64,000 bases of DNA from NCBI GenBank assembly GCA_963575745.1, contig CAUYUJ010019923.1, positions 47,501-111,500 of the forward strand, written 5' to 3'. Numbering within the stretch: the first letter of the stretch is position 1; each line of letters starts with the position of its first letter. The stretch comes from Prorocentrum cordatum. Its lineage: Eukaryota; Sar; Dinophyceae; Prorocentrales; Prorocentraceae. Below, in pieces: positions 1 through 11,033 of this stretch. The position numbers and the translations under genes are program-made. The notes below the pieces were generated by a model that saw only the letters and a list, made by a program, of their open reading frames with translations, did not search any database and was not told the origin of the DNA.

Positions 1-144
1 GGACAAGCAAACTGCTTGCCGCTGGTTCCGAAAATTGGACCCGGTTGCTTCCCTCCTTGCCTGCTGCAGCGAGCAGCCCTGATAGTATGCCCTGTACGTG
101 AAGACTGAGTACCAGGATACGGTACCCAGTGCCCACGCGTAGGG

Positions 145-248
145 CAGGAGGAGGAGGAGGAGGAGGAGGAGGAGGGGGAGGGGGAGGAGGAGGAGGAGGA
201 GGAGGAGGAGAGGGAGGAGGAGGGAAGAGGAGGGGGAGGAGGAGGAGG
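145..248 (+). repeat. (GGA)n microsatellite
   Basis: About 100 nt of near-pure GGA/GGGA. Translations through it are poly-Gly or poly-Arg and are not treated as genes. Confidence 0.95.
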
Positions 249-827
249 GCGCTCCCGCTGCCCCGTGCCCAGGGTGCCATTGCCGGGGCCCGCGGCCCGG
301 ACAGGCCTGCTGCTCTGTTCCGGCCAGGGCCGCTGCCGGGATGCGGCGGCAGACCGGCACCCCATCCAGGCGGAGGACTCGGCGCTCGAGCCGCTGTCTG
401 TGGCGTCGCTGCTGCTCCACAGCCAGGTGCCGCCCGTGCCCCTGAGTGGCAACTTCCCGGGGAGGGTCACTCCGTCGACGAAGGAGCCACCACCGCGCCG
501 CCACCGACAGCCCCCAAGATCCTGCTTCGCGGCCCCTGGGCCGCCCCATGGACCAGGCTGTGGCGCCGCGGCCGCGCTGTGGCCTGTCGACGCCGTGATG
601 CCGCGCAGCTTTCCCCACGAAGCCTCGTCCAACCTGTCGCCCAGGACTTCGGGCTTCGCCTCGCCGGATGCTGCGCCCGCCTGCGTTGCTCCTGTACTGG
701 CCAGGGTGCCTCTTGGGCGTGGGCCCCCCCGGGCCCAAGGCAAGCCCGCAAGCCGTAGCCCCGCAGCCAGCCGAAGCAGGTGCCGGCCGCCGCCAGAACG
801 TCACGCTGCACGACCGCCGACCCAGAG
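249..827. other. GC-rich stretch, no recognised gene
   Basis: Very GC-rich sequence with overlapping open frames on both strands, expected at this base composition. None has a recognisable motif. Confidence 0.5.
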
Positions 828-985
828 ATCCGACGTCTTTTTTTTTTTTTCAATGCGCGGACCCCGGAAGCCTCGACCCATTCCCCCGGAACGGTTTTTC
901 ATCCTGAGCCGTGTTTTGACGGTCCCATGGCCCGGCGAAGGCTCCCAGAGGCCGAGAATTGGGAAACACCGCCGTCCTGATTTTT
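828..985 (+). repeat. DR1 dispersed repeat, copy 1
   Basis: DR1 is a family of about 150 bp. Landmarks in order: GATCCGACGTC, a T-run, CGACCCATTCCCC, TTTTTCATCCTGAG, GACGGTCCCGGGGCCCGG, CCAGAGGCCGAGAAT, then AAACACCGCCGTCC. Other copies: 42630-42750 (-), 44190-44310, 45465-45610, 47310-47430 (-), 47945-48100, 57010-57180, 57185-57330 and 61625-61800. Function unknown; no protein is conserved across the copies. Confidence 0.8.
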
Positions 986-1013
986 GTCATACGTTTGATC
1001 TCTGGTTGAGCAG

Positions 1014-1150
1014 GGACCGACCGTCCTGGCATTTCCATAGGCCTCCCACGACATGTTCTTAGAACCCGAAGATGTTCTCAGAACGAAAGCAAGGTTCTTA
1101 GATCAGAAGCCCGATGTGACAAACCAAGACAACCCCAGCCAGAAAGGTCC
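1014..1150 (+). repeat. DR2 dispersed repeat, copy 1
   Basis: Shared with 5803-5942. Both have GGCATTCC or GGCATTTCCATAG, then TTCTTAGAACC or GTCTTAGAACC, then CCCGATGTG and CAGCCAG in the same order and spacing. The partly palindromic TTCTTAGAAC stretches suggest structured non-coding DNA. Confidence 0.65.
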
Positions 1151-1204
1151 CCTCGAGGCCGAAAGTAACGAAAAACCTCCGTCTCGATTTTGTCAATGCG
1201 TTGG

Positions 1205-1356
1205 ATCTCTGGGCCCCATACAGGGGGAATTCGGGCGAAAAATTAAGCACACTTCAGACATGCCTAAAAATGCCCAAGGAGGATGCTCAGCAAAGTCTAT
1301 TGTTCGACTGTTTTGGGAGATTCCTCCGATAGAGGGACAGGCCCGACTTCAGATTA
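1205..1356 (+). mobile_element. MITE-1 family, degenerate copy
   Basis: The right end (TCCGATAGAGGGACAGGCCC then GACTTCAG) matches the right end of the intact element at 63665-63851. The left end (CATACAGGGGGAATTCGGGCG) is a diverged version of its left end. Confidence 0.5.
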
Positions 1357-1360
1357 GGGA

Positions 1361-1530
1361 GACGTGGATCGGGTGCGCGGTCGCGAGATCCATGGATCGG
1401 GCGAGGCGGCCCCGACAAAAATGGCGCCAGTGCCGCCCGATTTGGTGGCGGGGCGCGCCGATCCTGTATGGAGAGAAAACCCGTGGCTGATCCACGCGCC
1501 TGAATCCATGTGTGCGTCTCCTCGACAGTG
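1361..1530 (+). repeat. DR3 dispersed repeat, copy 1
   Basis: GCGCGGTCGC-AGATCCATGGATCGGG, then GGCGCCAG and CGATTTGGTGGCGG, are shared with 47545-47690. The final part (ATCCACGCGCCTGAATCCATG) resumes at about 47905-47940, so copy 2 carries about 210 bp of extra sequence. Confidence 0.65.
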
Positions 1531-2145
1531 GCTGCTGCGCCGACTCAATCCCGCTTGCCTTCCACTGGGATCAGCGACCACTCACGCCGCACGGCACGGT
1601 GGTCCATAGCCGCAGCACGCGGACCTCCCCCAGCCTGGTCCTTCTTCTCAGTGCGCGACGCCGCGCCAAGGCTGAGCCTGAGAGCTGGCCGCTCCTGCAT
1701 CCGAAGTCCAGGACCTTTTGGGCGACCCCGCGCTCAACCCAGCCCTTCAGGACGGGGAGGGAGAGAGGGAGGGAGAAAGAGGGGGGAGGTAAGAGGACAA
1801 AGGGCCCACCCCAACTCAATCACAAATACTTCCACGCCCACCACAGCCCGACAATTAGGTATGCCGATGTCGCGCGTGAAACAACAGGAAGCGCAGATAG
1901 CATCACGCCTCCACCAGGCAACCCATAGTTGGGACTAGGAGGGAGGAAGCGAGGAAGGAGGCAGAAACGAGGGAGGCGAAGAAAGAAGATGAGGAAGCGG
2001 AGGGACAAGAGACACAAAGAACCAAGGCACCCGGGCACACGGACAGCAATCCTCTCAGCCCATCTCACGCGCGGAAGCGACTCAGGGAAACCACATCCGC
2101 GGCATGCCCGCCGTCATCAACGCAACGTGGCGCAGCGGGTGCCGA
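1531..2145. other. Unassigned; purine-rich stretches
   Basis: Contains GGGAGGGAGAGAGG-type tracts near 1755-1800 and GAGGAAGCGAGG-type tracts near 1935-2010. No gene recognised. Confidence 0.4.
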
Positions 2146-2149
2146 CAAT

Positions 2150-3400
2150 TCCCGAGTCCCAGAGCTGATCCCAGCGCCTCTGTAGCTAGCTGGTGACGTC
2201 GGGCTCCAGCACCACCTCTCACATTCACTCAGCAGCGCCAGAGCCTGCTGCCCCTGCTCGCCCGTCTCCCACGCGCTGATCCACGCACTGTAGCTTGTGA
2301 CACTGGGCTCCAGCGTCGCCTCCCGCACATCGCTCAGCAGCGCCGGACTTTGCTGCCACTGCCCGCACTTCTCGCACGCGCTGAGTTTAGCGCTGTAACC
2401 GATGACGCCGGGTTCCAGCTTCGCCTGCCAAATCTTGCGCAGCAGAGACAGAGACGGCGGCCACTGCTCGCTCGTCTCGCACGCGTTGATTCCAACGCTG
2501 TAGCTGATGGCGTCGGATTCCAGCTTCGCGGCCACATCTCGCTCAGCAGCGACAAAGCACGCTTCCACTGCTCGAACTCCTCATACGCGAGAAGCCCAGC
2601 GCTGCAGATGCGGACGTCCGGCTCAAACTTCGCCTCCCACATCTTGCTCAGCAACGCCAGAGCCCGCTGCCACTGCTCGCCCTTCTCGCACTCGCTGATT
2701 CCTGCGCTGTAGCTGCTGGTCACGGGCTCCGACCTTGCATCCCGCAACTCGCTGAGAAGCTGTCCTCCAGCTTCATAATCGACATGTCGCTGAGCAGCTG
2801 CAGGACCAAACTTTCACTGTACGCCTGAATTTCACAAACGCTTCCTGCGCGTTGGACGCCGCTGTCAAATCCAAAAATATATGGCCGTCCACATAATCAC
2901 AGTGGTTACCCAGCAAGTTCCCACACGCCCAGTGGTTCGCAAGACACGCGAAAACGCGAAAGCTCGATCCCAAGATAGCCTGGGAATGCTGCCGACTTGC
3001 GAGACGACCTCTCATACTCTGTGATGCACAAAATGTAGCTCATGCCGTCGGCTTCCAATTTCGCCTCCCAAATCTCGCTCAGCAACGCCAGAGCCAGCTG
3101 TCATTGATCACCCTTCCCGCACGCGCTGATTCCAGCGCTGTAGATGACGTTGGGCTCCATCTTTTACCTCCGAAACCTCACTGAGAAACGCCAGCGCCTG
3201 GTACCACTGTTCACCCTTCCCGAACGCGCTGTCCCCAGCGCTATAGCTGACAACATTGGGCTTTAGCTTCCCCTCCCGCATCTCGCGGAGAAGCGCCAGA
3301 GCACCATGCCACTGCTCGCCCTTCTCGCACGCGCTGATCCCAGCGCTGTAGCTGACTAGGGCAGACCTGTGGACTCCGTCCACGACATCAGCTCGACGTG
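2150..3400 (-). pseudogene. Frameshifted PPR-repeat array
   Basis: About eight 35-residue pentatricopeptide repeats are legible on the minus strand. PPR proteins are helical-repeat RNA binders, mostly organellar. The N-terminal part, near 3385-3170, reads VDGVHRSALVSYSAGISACE and continues with recognisable repeats. The array is broken. A stop interrupts the repeat near 3105. About 200 bp at 2850-3010 is replaced by non-PPR sequence also found at 30130-30300. One base is missing near 2531 (GCTTCGCGGCCACATC where sister repeats have GCTTCGCCTCCCACATC), which moves the remaining repeats to another frame. Repeats nearest 2200 are the most diverged. It is most likely a decayed cassette; splicing around the lesions cannot be excluded. 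Confidence 0.7.
3369..3383. repeat. PPR-cassette palindrome GTGGAC-TCC-GTCCAC
   Basis: A 6-bp perfect inverted repeat with a 3-nt spacer, immediately N-terminal of the PPR block and in frame with it as VDGVH. The same element recurs at 13816-13830, 14965-14979, 17724-17738, 18039-18053, 20995-21009 and 36590-36604, and in weaker form at 16135, 27836 and 30444. Confidence 0.8.
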
Positions 3401-3529
3401 GCGAGGGGTCTCTGGGCAAGCGCGGGGGGGTGCGGCTGCAGGGCCGGAAGGCAATCATGATGGCGTCGGGCTCTCCTGTGTTCCTCAGCTGCTGCTGCTG
3501 CTCGGAGGTCCTGCTGCTTCCTCCCCCCC

Positions 3530-3605
3530 CTCCTCCTCCTCCTCCTCCTCCTCCTCCTCCTCCTCCTCCTCCTCCTCCTCCTCCTCCTCTTCCACCTTCT
3601 TCTCC
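3530..3605 (+). repeat. (TCC)n microsatellite
   Basis: Near-pure TCC tract. Reads as poly-Ser, poly-Pro or poly-Arg depending on frame. Confidence 0.95.
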
Positions 3606-3611
3606 TCTTTC

Positions 3612-3917
3612 GCTGGATTCTCCATGCCCTCGGTCGGCAATCGTCGATCCTACGACGACTCTCCCCAACAGAGAAACATCGAAGGCCCTCGGAGCGTCCA
3701 ACATTGTTCTTTTGTGCCTTCGATATGCCGGTCGCCTCTCGTCCGCTCCCCCCCTCCTGGAAGCAATTCTGAGGCCACTTAGGGCTTCGTGGGGGCCGTT
3801 TGGGGATCTCTTGGGGCGTTTTTGCCTGCGATATGCCTGTCGCCTCTCGTCCGCTCCCCCGCTCCTGGAGGGAATTCTGAAGCACTGAAGGCTTCGTGGG
3901 GGCCGTTTCGGAGCCTC
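3612..3917 (+). repeat. DR4 copy 1 plus a 108-bp tandem duplication
   Basis: 3612-3710 (AATCGTCGATCCTACGAC through CCCTCGGAGCGT) resembles 24985-25120. It is followed by two tandem units starting near 3711 and 3820, both containing GTCGCCTCTCGTCCGCTCCC and GGCTTCGTGGGGGCCGTTT. Confidence 0.65.
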
Positions 3918-4560
3918 TTCGGCCTTCTTTTGGGCCTCCCGGGGGGGCTCTTAGGGCCCTCTCGGGCCGTCTTGGGTGCCTCTTGGGCCGTCTTGGGGCC
4001 GTCTGAGGCCCGCCTCGGCGCCTCTTGGGCTGTCTTGGGCCGTCTTGGGCCGCTCCTGGGGCCGTCTTGGGTGCCTCTTGGGCCGTCTGGGGCGCCTCCT
4101 GGGCCGTCCTGGGGCCGTCCTGGGGCGTCTTGGGACCGTCTTGGGGCCCTCCTGGCCCGTCTTGGGGCTCTCTTGGGGTCCTCTTCGGCCGTCTTGGAGC
4201 GGTCGGGGGGACTTCTTGGGCCGTCTTGGAGCGTCGGGAAGCCGAAGAGGCGAGGAGGCCGAAAACATAGAAAAACACAATAGAAATCGGCGATTTCTGT
4301 CGCTCGGGGCCCTCTTGGGAGGCCTCTTGGGAGGCCTCTTCGGGCGTCTTGGACGCCTCTTGGGCCGTCTGGGGCGAATCTCGGGCGTCTTGGGCCCATC
4401 TTTAAGCGTGCCGGGGCTCTCCGGGGCCGTCTTGGGGGCTTCTGGGGGCCCTCTCGACATGTCCTGGAGCCTGCCTGGGCGGCCCGGGGCGGCCCCCGGC
4501 CAGCCCGGGGCGGTTTTGGTGCATTGGGGCCTGCGCCCTTCTGGCACGCACTGGGCCCTG
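3918..4560. repeat. GGGCCGTCTTGG minisatellite with core motif
   Basis: Degenerate tandem GGGCCGTCTTGGG-type units of 12-18 nt. They are broken once, near 4240-4300, by a lower-GC core (AAAACACAATAGAAATCGGCGATTTC). On the minus strand it stays open as Pro/Arg/Lys/Asp-rich sequence, which I read as low complexity. It ends with the GCCCTGCAATGTAGTAGAGA boundary also seen beside PPR blocks, but with no PPR repeat attached. Confidence 0.75.
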
Positions 4561-4580
4561 CAATGTAGTAGAGACTAGGG

Positions 4581-5173
4581 ATGACCCGTGGCCTACCGGA
4601 CACAACGTCTGCTCGAACTGGACGAGGGGTCGGGGCGGAGGTGTTGCTGGATGAGCCGAACCTTACCTCTGCAGCTGACACCTGCGGCTGCAGGGTGCTG
4701 CTGCCTGCTGCAGACCACTGCTTGTTGACATTGCTTGCTGATGATTGCTTCAGCTTGCTGCTGCTGCGTGACGCCGCTGGTCCTGCTTGCTGCGGACTGC
4801 GTGCTGCTGCTGTTCTGCGTTGCCGCTTGAGGCTGCAAGGTGCTGCCTCTCGGCACTCTGGCCAGAGGGCGCACTCTGGGACGAGGAAGGGGAGGCGAGG
4901 GGCAAAGAGAGAGGCATCAGGGTCGAAGAGGGCCATGGGCAAAGTAAGGGGCGATCAGCGAGGAGCAGAAAGCGAAAAAGCAGGAGCGACGGCCGAGGAG
5001 AGCTGGGGGTAATGATGGAAGAGGGAGAACCGAGGAATGAGGAGAAGGGAGGCAGGTGCCAGAAGCCAAGAGGGAGGAGCGAGAGACCAGGAGAGATAAG
5101 CAAGGAAGCGTGACCAGAGAAAAGCCATAAGCCATAAGCAAGCCATGAGCGAGAAGGGAAAGGCGAGGAACGA

Positions 5174-5204
<31 letters not shown>

Positions 5205-5340
5205 TCGGCGAGGAATGAAATGCGTGAAGCCAGAAGCAAGGAGAGAGACGTCATGCGGAAGGCTAGAGAAGCGGCAAGCGCACGACTGTCCCAATGCCAT
5301 ATGTGCACGTGTGGCCGAGCAGCTGGTCTCACAGCGGGCC
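4581..5340. repeat. Upstream module ii (CTG-rich then purine-rich)
   Basis: Starts with a degenerate palindrome (GTGGCCTACCGGACAC). Then comes a CTG/TGC-rich part (4640-4860) and a GAGGAGCGAGA-like purine-rich part (4860-5280) with a (GA)n tract near 5170-5205. Related copies are at 18054-18330 (first half), 27835-28625, 29248-29690 and 31170-31570 (second half). Confidence 0.65.
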
Positions 5341-5369
5341 CCTCATAGCGCCCTCTGTGGGTCAACAAA

Positions 5370-5640
5370 GAGTAGTGGGCCCTCTGTGTGGCCTCTTGGG
5401 TTCCCTTGAAGCCCCTTCGCGCCTCCTGGGGCCCTCTGGACGTCCCTTGGGGCCTGCGGGTGCTGTTGTGGGAAGGGGTCGGGGCCGCACTGAGGGGCCT
5501 TGGGGCGCGATATTGTGCCGTCTTGTGGCTGTCTTCTGGCCGTCTGGGAACCTGGCCAGGCCACTCTGAGGCATCCTTGGGGGCGCAGTGGGCCCTCGTG
5601 GGGCCCACGTGGAAGTGCCTGGGCCCCTTACGGAACGATC
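5370..5640. repeat. GGGCCCTCTGG-type low-complexity block
   Basis: Same minisatellite class as 3918-4560. No gene seen. Confidence 0.6.
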
Positions 5641-5802
5641 CAAGGCCAACAAACGGGAAATAATGACAATGCACGAACACCAAACGGAATCGTAGCATCT
5701 TGTGGACCTTCGGCGCAGCCCTCGTGGAGCGGCCACCTCAGCGTCGTCAGGAAGCGTCTCGGTGGCTCCATGCGGGCTCAAAGAACCCTCAATTGAGCAG
5801 GT

Positions 5803-5942
5803 AGCGACGGTCCCGGCATTCCTATAGTCATACCACGATATGGTCTTAGAACCAAGACATGGTATGAAAACAAAAGCAATACTCTTAAAACATAAACCCG
5901 ATGTGTCAAAACAAGACAGTCCCAGCCAGGAATGTTCTAAGA
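5803..5942 (+). repeat. DR2 dispersed repeat, copy 2
   Basis: Partner of 1014-1150. It contains GGTCTTAGAACC, CCCGATGTGTC and CCCAGCCAG in the same order. Confidence 0.65.
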
Positions 5943-6332
5943 ACATTTCGTGCGAATCACCAAAAAGTTCCCAGAACCTTATTTGCTGGGCCTATAGGCA
6001 ATTCAGGACACTTCGCCACTGCCCGATCCATGCGGGTTCGGCTGGCCTCCGCCAGCCGTCTGGCGGCTGCTGCAGGCGGAGGCAGCCTGGTTTTGCTTCC
6101 ACCACCTTCCGCCGATCTTCCGCCGCCGTCCGCCGAGGAAGTTCGGCGGCGAGCGAGGGGAGGAAGAGAGAAGGAGAAGGGCTCCTTGGCAGGCTCGACG
6201 TCGCCCGGCCTTCTGAGAAGCTTTCTACACCTTCCCCGAAGACAAAAAAACACTCCTCAGAAGGCGCGAGGGCTTACGAGAAGCCCCGCCGCCTTCTGAG
6301 AAGGCCTTCTCCTTCTCATTCCCCATTTAGTG
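5943..6332. other. Unassigned GC-rich stretch
   Basis: CCGCC-rich with short hairpins such as GCCTTCTGAGAAGGC near 6291. No gene recognised. Confidence 0.4.
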
Positions 6333-7890
6333 CCTGCACTGAAGGGGTCCTGGCGGATATTGAAGGATTTGGCGAACATTTCCCGCCGATCTGGGTAGCC
6401 CGCTGGGTTCCAGGGTTCCCGGTTCCGGGTTCCCGGGTTCCTGGGTTCCTGGATGTTAGTTCCGGGCCGATTTCGGTGGGTTCTGGGTTCCCGGGTTCCT
6501 AAGTTCCCGGCCGATCTCCTTATCGATCTCTCTATCGATCCCATTTCAAACCATCCACTGACTTGGGGTTTTCTCTGGTGTATAATTTCCCTCCCTCGCT
6601 CGCCGCCTAGAAGTGGCATCGACTCCTTCGAGGCCTCGAGGGCGAGGCTCTTCCGGGCCGCTCCATGGGCCCTCCGAGGGGGCTCCGCAGTGGGGCCCTC
6701 TTGTGGGAAGGTCTTGGCAGCGCCCCGAGGCCGCTCGGGTCCCTCGAGTGGGGCCCAGGGACACACAGACAAATGCACGGAGAAGTCCAAGGACTTCTCC
6801 ATATATGCCCCGAGATCCGTTGGGTCTTCGTCTCCCCCCCCACCACTTCCCACAATTGTTGCCCATCCCCTTCTGGGGATCGACGACTCACTGTGCCTGT
6901 GTGCTTGTCTCCCCTCCCGCGTCCTGGAAGCGCCCCGAGGCCGCCCGGGTCTCTCGGGGTCTGCTCGGGCAGACGCCCGGGGCGCTGTGGACACACAGGC
7001 AACTGCACACTAATCCCAGGGTTCCCCTATATCTTCACCATCTCTGTTGGGTTTTCGTCTCCCCCCCACTTCCCATACAGTCGGGGCGTTGACCTAAGGA
7101 ACCTTAGATACGGAACGAGGCCCCTTGATCCCAAAAGTTAAGCTTGAATCTCCCATCGAAAACCTCAGGACAACCCAAGCCAAGCTGTAAAACAATCAAG
7201 GAACACCGAGCCCCTCCCCAACGAGAAGGGTTCCTTCTTCGGCGCCCTGACTGTAGCTTCCCATCCCTTCCTGGGGATCGACGACTCATTGTGCCCGTGT
7301 GCCTTTTGGGCCCTCCCGAGTCCTGGAAGCGCCCCGAGGGCAGGTCCTCCTACGGGCGGATATTGGATGGAAAATGCAACCGGTCCAAAAAAAATACACC
7401 TGAGAAAACGGCAATCAGTGGATGATTTGAGAATTGATACTATGGATCTTGAGAGCGATGGTTAGATCGACAATGACATCGATCGTGGAATTGATCGCAA
7501 GGACGATTGTAAGGTCGATCGTGAGACCAAGAGTGAAATCGATTCAATGAGATCGATAGTGAGATCGATCGCGAGATCGCTCATGCGATCTCTAGTGAGA
7601 TCGCCTGTGAGATTGATAGTGAGATCGATTGTGAGATCGATGGTGAGATCGGTCGAGAAATCGGTAATGAGATCGATGGTGAGACCGATCGATAAGAAAA
7701 TTCACCAGAAACCCGGGAACCCGGGAACCTGGCCGCCCTCCGAAATCGGCCCGGAACCCGGAACCCGGGAACCCGGAACCCGGAAACCCCGGAACCCAGC
7801 CTGCCACCAAAATCGGCGGGGAACTTTCGCCAAATCCTTCAACATCCGCTAGGACCCCTTCAGTGCAAGCACTGATAGGGGAATATTAAA
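6333..7890. repeat. Large composite inverted repeat
   Basis: The left arm (about 6333-6580) runs AGTGCCTGCACTGAAGGGGT, GGATATTGAAGGATTTGGCG, GGGTTCCCGG minisatellite, ATCGATC repeats, CATCCACTGA. The right arm (about 7365-7890) carries the same landmarks in reverse complement and reverse order. The right arm is longer because its GAGATCGATGGT minisatellite (7440-7695) has expanded. The spacer holds DR6 copies at about 6755-6935 and 7250-7345 (TGGGGATCGACGACTCA, GCGTCCTGG). Confidence 0.7.
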
Positions 7891-7988
7891 AAATAGCCAA
7901 ACATATGTTTAGAAAATCGTCCTCACACAACTTTGTTGTGGCTATTTCTGAATATTCCTCCTGTAGAGGGACACGCCCGACTTAAGCG
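7862..7988 (+). mobile_element. MITE-1 family, degenerate copy
   Basis: Right end (ATTCCTCCTGTAGAGGGACA then CGCCCGACTTAA) matches the MITE-1 terminus. The interior contains AAACATATGTTTAG, a diverged version of the ACTATGTTTGG interior. Confidence 0.5.
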
Positions 7989-8089
7989 TTGTGGACTTCT
8001 CAGGAAGTTCCAGGAGATGCTTTGAGCAGGACCCTGCTGTGACGCGCGGCCCCCCCCCCCCTGCAGTGTAGAAGGCCCAATGGCAGGCC

Positions 8090-8183
8090 CCCTCCCTCCC
8101 TCCCCTCCCTCAACCTCCCTCTCCCTCCCTCTCCCTCCCTCTCCCTCCCTCTCCCTCCCTCCCCCTCCCTCCCCCTCCCTCTC
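8090..8183 (+). repeat. (CTCCCTCC)n minisatellite
   Basis: Tandem units of about 8 nt. Confidence 0.9.
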
Positions 8184-8488
8184 GCGCCCCGACAAAATGT
8201 CAGGGCGGAAGGCTCTGGGCAACTCTGGGCCCCTGGGGGGCCCTCCACGGGCCCGGGGACAAGAAGAGAGAACGAGGAAAAATCGGTCCCGAGGAGGAGG
8301 GCGGGACTTTCGGGGACCCCGTGCTGGGCGACCTTGGGTGGAGCGACCTGGTGCCCCAACTTTATCAGAGCGAGTGACCAGTAAGTATTCGTCATTTCAG
8401 TGAAGCGATGGCAGCCAACATAATCATACCTATACGACCGCCCTTCGGGTGATGAGGAGGTTCGAGGGGGGAGGAACCAACGTCCCAC
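8184..8488. other. Unassigned
   Basis: Mixed GC-rich sequence between two tandem repeats. No gene or repeat family recognised. Confidence 0.35.
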
Positions 8489-8704
8489 TCGATCGATTTC
8501 TAACGATCTCACTATCGGTCTCACTCGATCGATCTCACAATCGACCTCTCTCGATCTATTTCATTCGATCGATCTCACAATCGATCTGACTATCGATCTC
8601 ACAATCAATCTCACAATCGATCTCACTATCGATCTCACAATCGATCTCACATTCGGTCTCACTATCGATCCCACTATCGATGTCACTCGATCTCACAATC
8701 AACG
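8489..8704 (+). repeat. GATCGATCTCAC minisatellite
   Basis: Tandem ATCGATCTCACA units of about 12-18 nt. This is the reverse complement of the tract at 7440-7695. Reads as Cys/Glu/Ile/Asp repeats on the minus strand. Confidence 0.9.
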
Positions 8705-8769
<65 letters not shown>

Positions 8770-8889
8770 TTCATCATCATCACCATCATCGTCATCAACG
8801 TCATCAACATCATCATCATCATCATCATCACCATCGGGAAACCAGCATCATCATCACCTCATCACCATCATCATTTACATAAGCATAAC

Positions 8890-8941
<52 letters not shown>

Positions 8942-9692
8942 GGGGCACCATCATCGTCTCCATCATCATTATCAACATCATCATCCTTGGGGCACCATCA
9001 TCATAAGCATCGGAACATCACCAGCATGACCATCATCACCATCATCGCATCATCATCATCATCATCATCATGAACAACAGCATCAATATCATCCTCATCG
9101 GGGCACCGTCATCATCGTCATCATCATCATTTTCAGTAACACCATCATCATCAGCATCATCATCATCGGGACACCATCATCATCGTCACCATCATCATCA
9201 CCATCATCATCAGCATCAGCATCATGATCGGGCCACCATCATCAAAATCATCAACACCATCATCACCTCATCATGCTCCTCATTGCCAACATCATCATCA
9301 TCGGGACACCATCATCGTCACCATCATCATCATCAACATTATCATCATCGGGACACCATCGTCATCATCATCACCATCATCATCAAAAGCATCATCATCA
9401 ACCTCATCATCACCATCATCATCGGGACACCATCATCATCATCTACATCATCCTCATCAACAACATCATCATATCATCATCTCATCATCTTACCATCAAC
9501 ATCATCAGGATCATCACCGGGACACCATCATCAGCATCAGCAACATCAGCATCATCAACATCAACATCATCATCGGGACACCATCCTAATCACCACCATG
9601 GCCATCATCATCACCACCATCATCATCATCATCATCACCAACATCAGCATCCTCATCAGCATCATCATCATCTCATCATCAGGACACCATCG

Positions 9693-9743
<51 letters not shown>

Positions 9744-9758
9744 ACAACGGGACACCGA
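8705..9758 (+). repeat. Kilobase (CAT)n compound microsatellite
   Basis: More than 1 kb of CAT/ATC triplets, broken repeatedly by (T)CGGGACACCATC and similar interruptions, giving a higher-order pattern. Open in several frames as poly-His, poly-Ile or poly-Ser; not called as a gene. Confidence 0.95.
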
Positions 9759-9779
9759 CAGGACACCGGCGGGACACCT

Positions 9780-9919
9780 GCGGGACACCGCGCCCCACCG
9801 GCCCCTGGAAAGGAAACATTTGGTCCGGCCGCGCCTCAGCCGGAGGCGGGACATCGGCGGGACACCGCGCCCCACTGGCTCCCCGAAAGGAAACATTTGG
9901 TCCGGCCGCGCCTCAGCCG
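9780..9919 (+). repeat. Two 78-bp tandem units
   Basis: 9780-9842 and 9858-9919 share GCGGGACACCGCGCCCCAC, GAAAGGAAACATTTGGTCC and GGCCGCGCCTCAGCCG. They follow a GGGACACCGG triplication that continues the interrupter of the CAT tract. Confidence 0.85.
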
Positions 9920-11033
9920 AAGGAGACTTTCTTCTCGCCCGCCCACGCAGCGTCGCCTCGCCCGCACGCACGGCACGCACGAACACGAAACCGAAAACGA
10001 TTTCCCCGTAGGGGAGCTCTCCGTTCCATTTCGATCTCACCCCCTCACCTCCGATGAAAAGCGTATGTTGCTTCGAGCGATCCTCAAAGAAAAACCTTCG
10101 CCGCTTGTTCAAAGCGGGGCGCGCGCCTCCTGAAACCGAGGTGCGAAGGGGCCCGGCGTCTCGGCCAGCGCAGCGCGTCCGGGCGCCAGGTCGCGGGGTG
10201 AGGTCTTCCAAAAGTCTGACAGCCCCAGGGCCCCTGACGAAAGGAGACCGAAACACAAGTCCCCGGAGCGACCAACCAGCCCCCCAAACGAGTCTTGCGA
10301 AACTCAGAGAACATGTTCGGAGAGAATCTGCAGCCAGTTGAAAGAGCAAGATGAGGAGCAGCGGCAGCAGCAGCACGAGGAGGAGGCGGAGGAACAAAGA
10401 GGAGGTGGTGGTGAGGCGGACCTCTCCTTACGCCCCGTCCTCCTCATACGACGGGGCGCATGTCGCGCTTGATGAGACGCCGTGAAGTGGTGGCCGGCGT
10501 ATACGTGATACTGTGCTAGATTATGTTCGGTTCGGTTCTGGCCTGGTGTAGTACCGGGGATCTGGCGGCCGCGGTATGCGGAGTGGACGGGTCCGGAGGT
10601 GGAGGTCTGCTCTTCTTGAAATCTAACAACCCCAACCTGTGGGGTGCGGAATTAGAACATCGCATGTCTAGGGAAGCTAGGGCTGGCCTGTGCATATCAT
10701 CCGGTTCGCTCTGGAATGCACTTCCACAACTCGCTGAGGACAGTCTTTCTGAGCGTACCCCTGCAGTGTCCGACTTGCAAAGCAACGAGACCACCACATC
10801 CTGGGAATGCCTGACCTAGTCGCCGCAATGGCCCCTAAATGCAATAGATGAGCTACAACTCCAGCTACGCTTCGCCTACATCTGCGGTGCGACATAGTGC
10901 GCGTTGTCATTACCAGCCGTCCCACCGCTGGATCTAGCAAGGAAGCTCATGACGTCGAGACCAGAATCGACTTGCAAAACAAGCAGCCTGCACCAAGAAC
11001 ACATGCTCCTAACACCAGCCTGTTCTCGCAGCT
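9920..11033. other. Low-repeat stretch, no gene recognised
   Basis: 9920-10480 is GC-rich with a GCAGCAGCAGCACGAGGAGG tract near 10360. 10500-11030 looks single-copy, with one 98-codon frame (10523-10819, +) that I do not recognise. A first or last exon of the flanking PPR block could lie here. Confidence 0.35.

Noticed and set aside
3388-4942. Pro/Arg/Lys-rich frames of about 300-390 codons through minisatellite blocks
   Set aside because: Repeated PKTAQEAPKR-like sequence follows from the CCCAAGACGGCCCAAGAGGC unit in any open frame; frames differ from block to block, so no protein is conserved.
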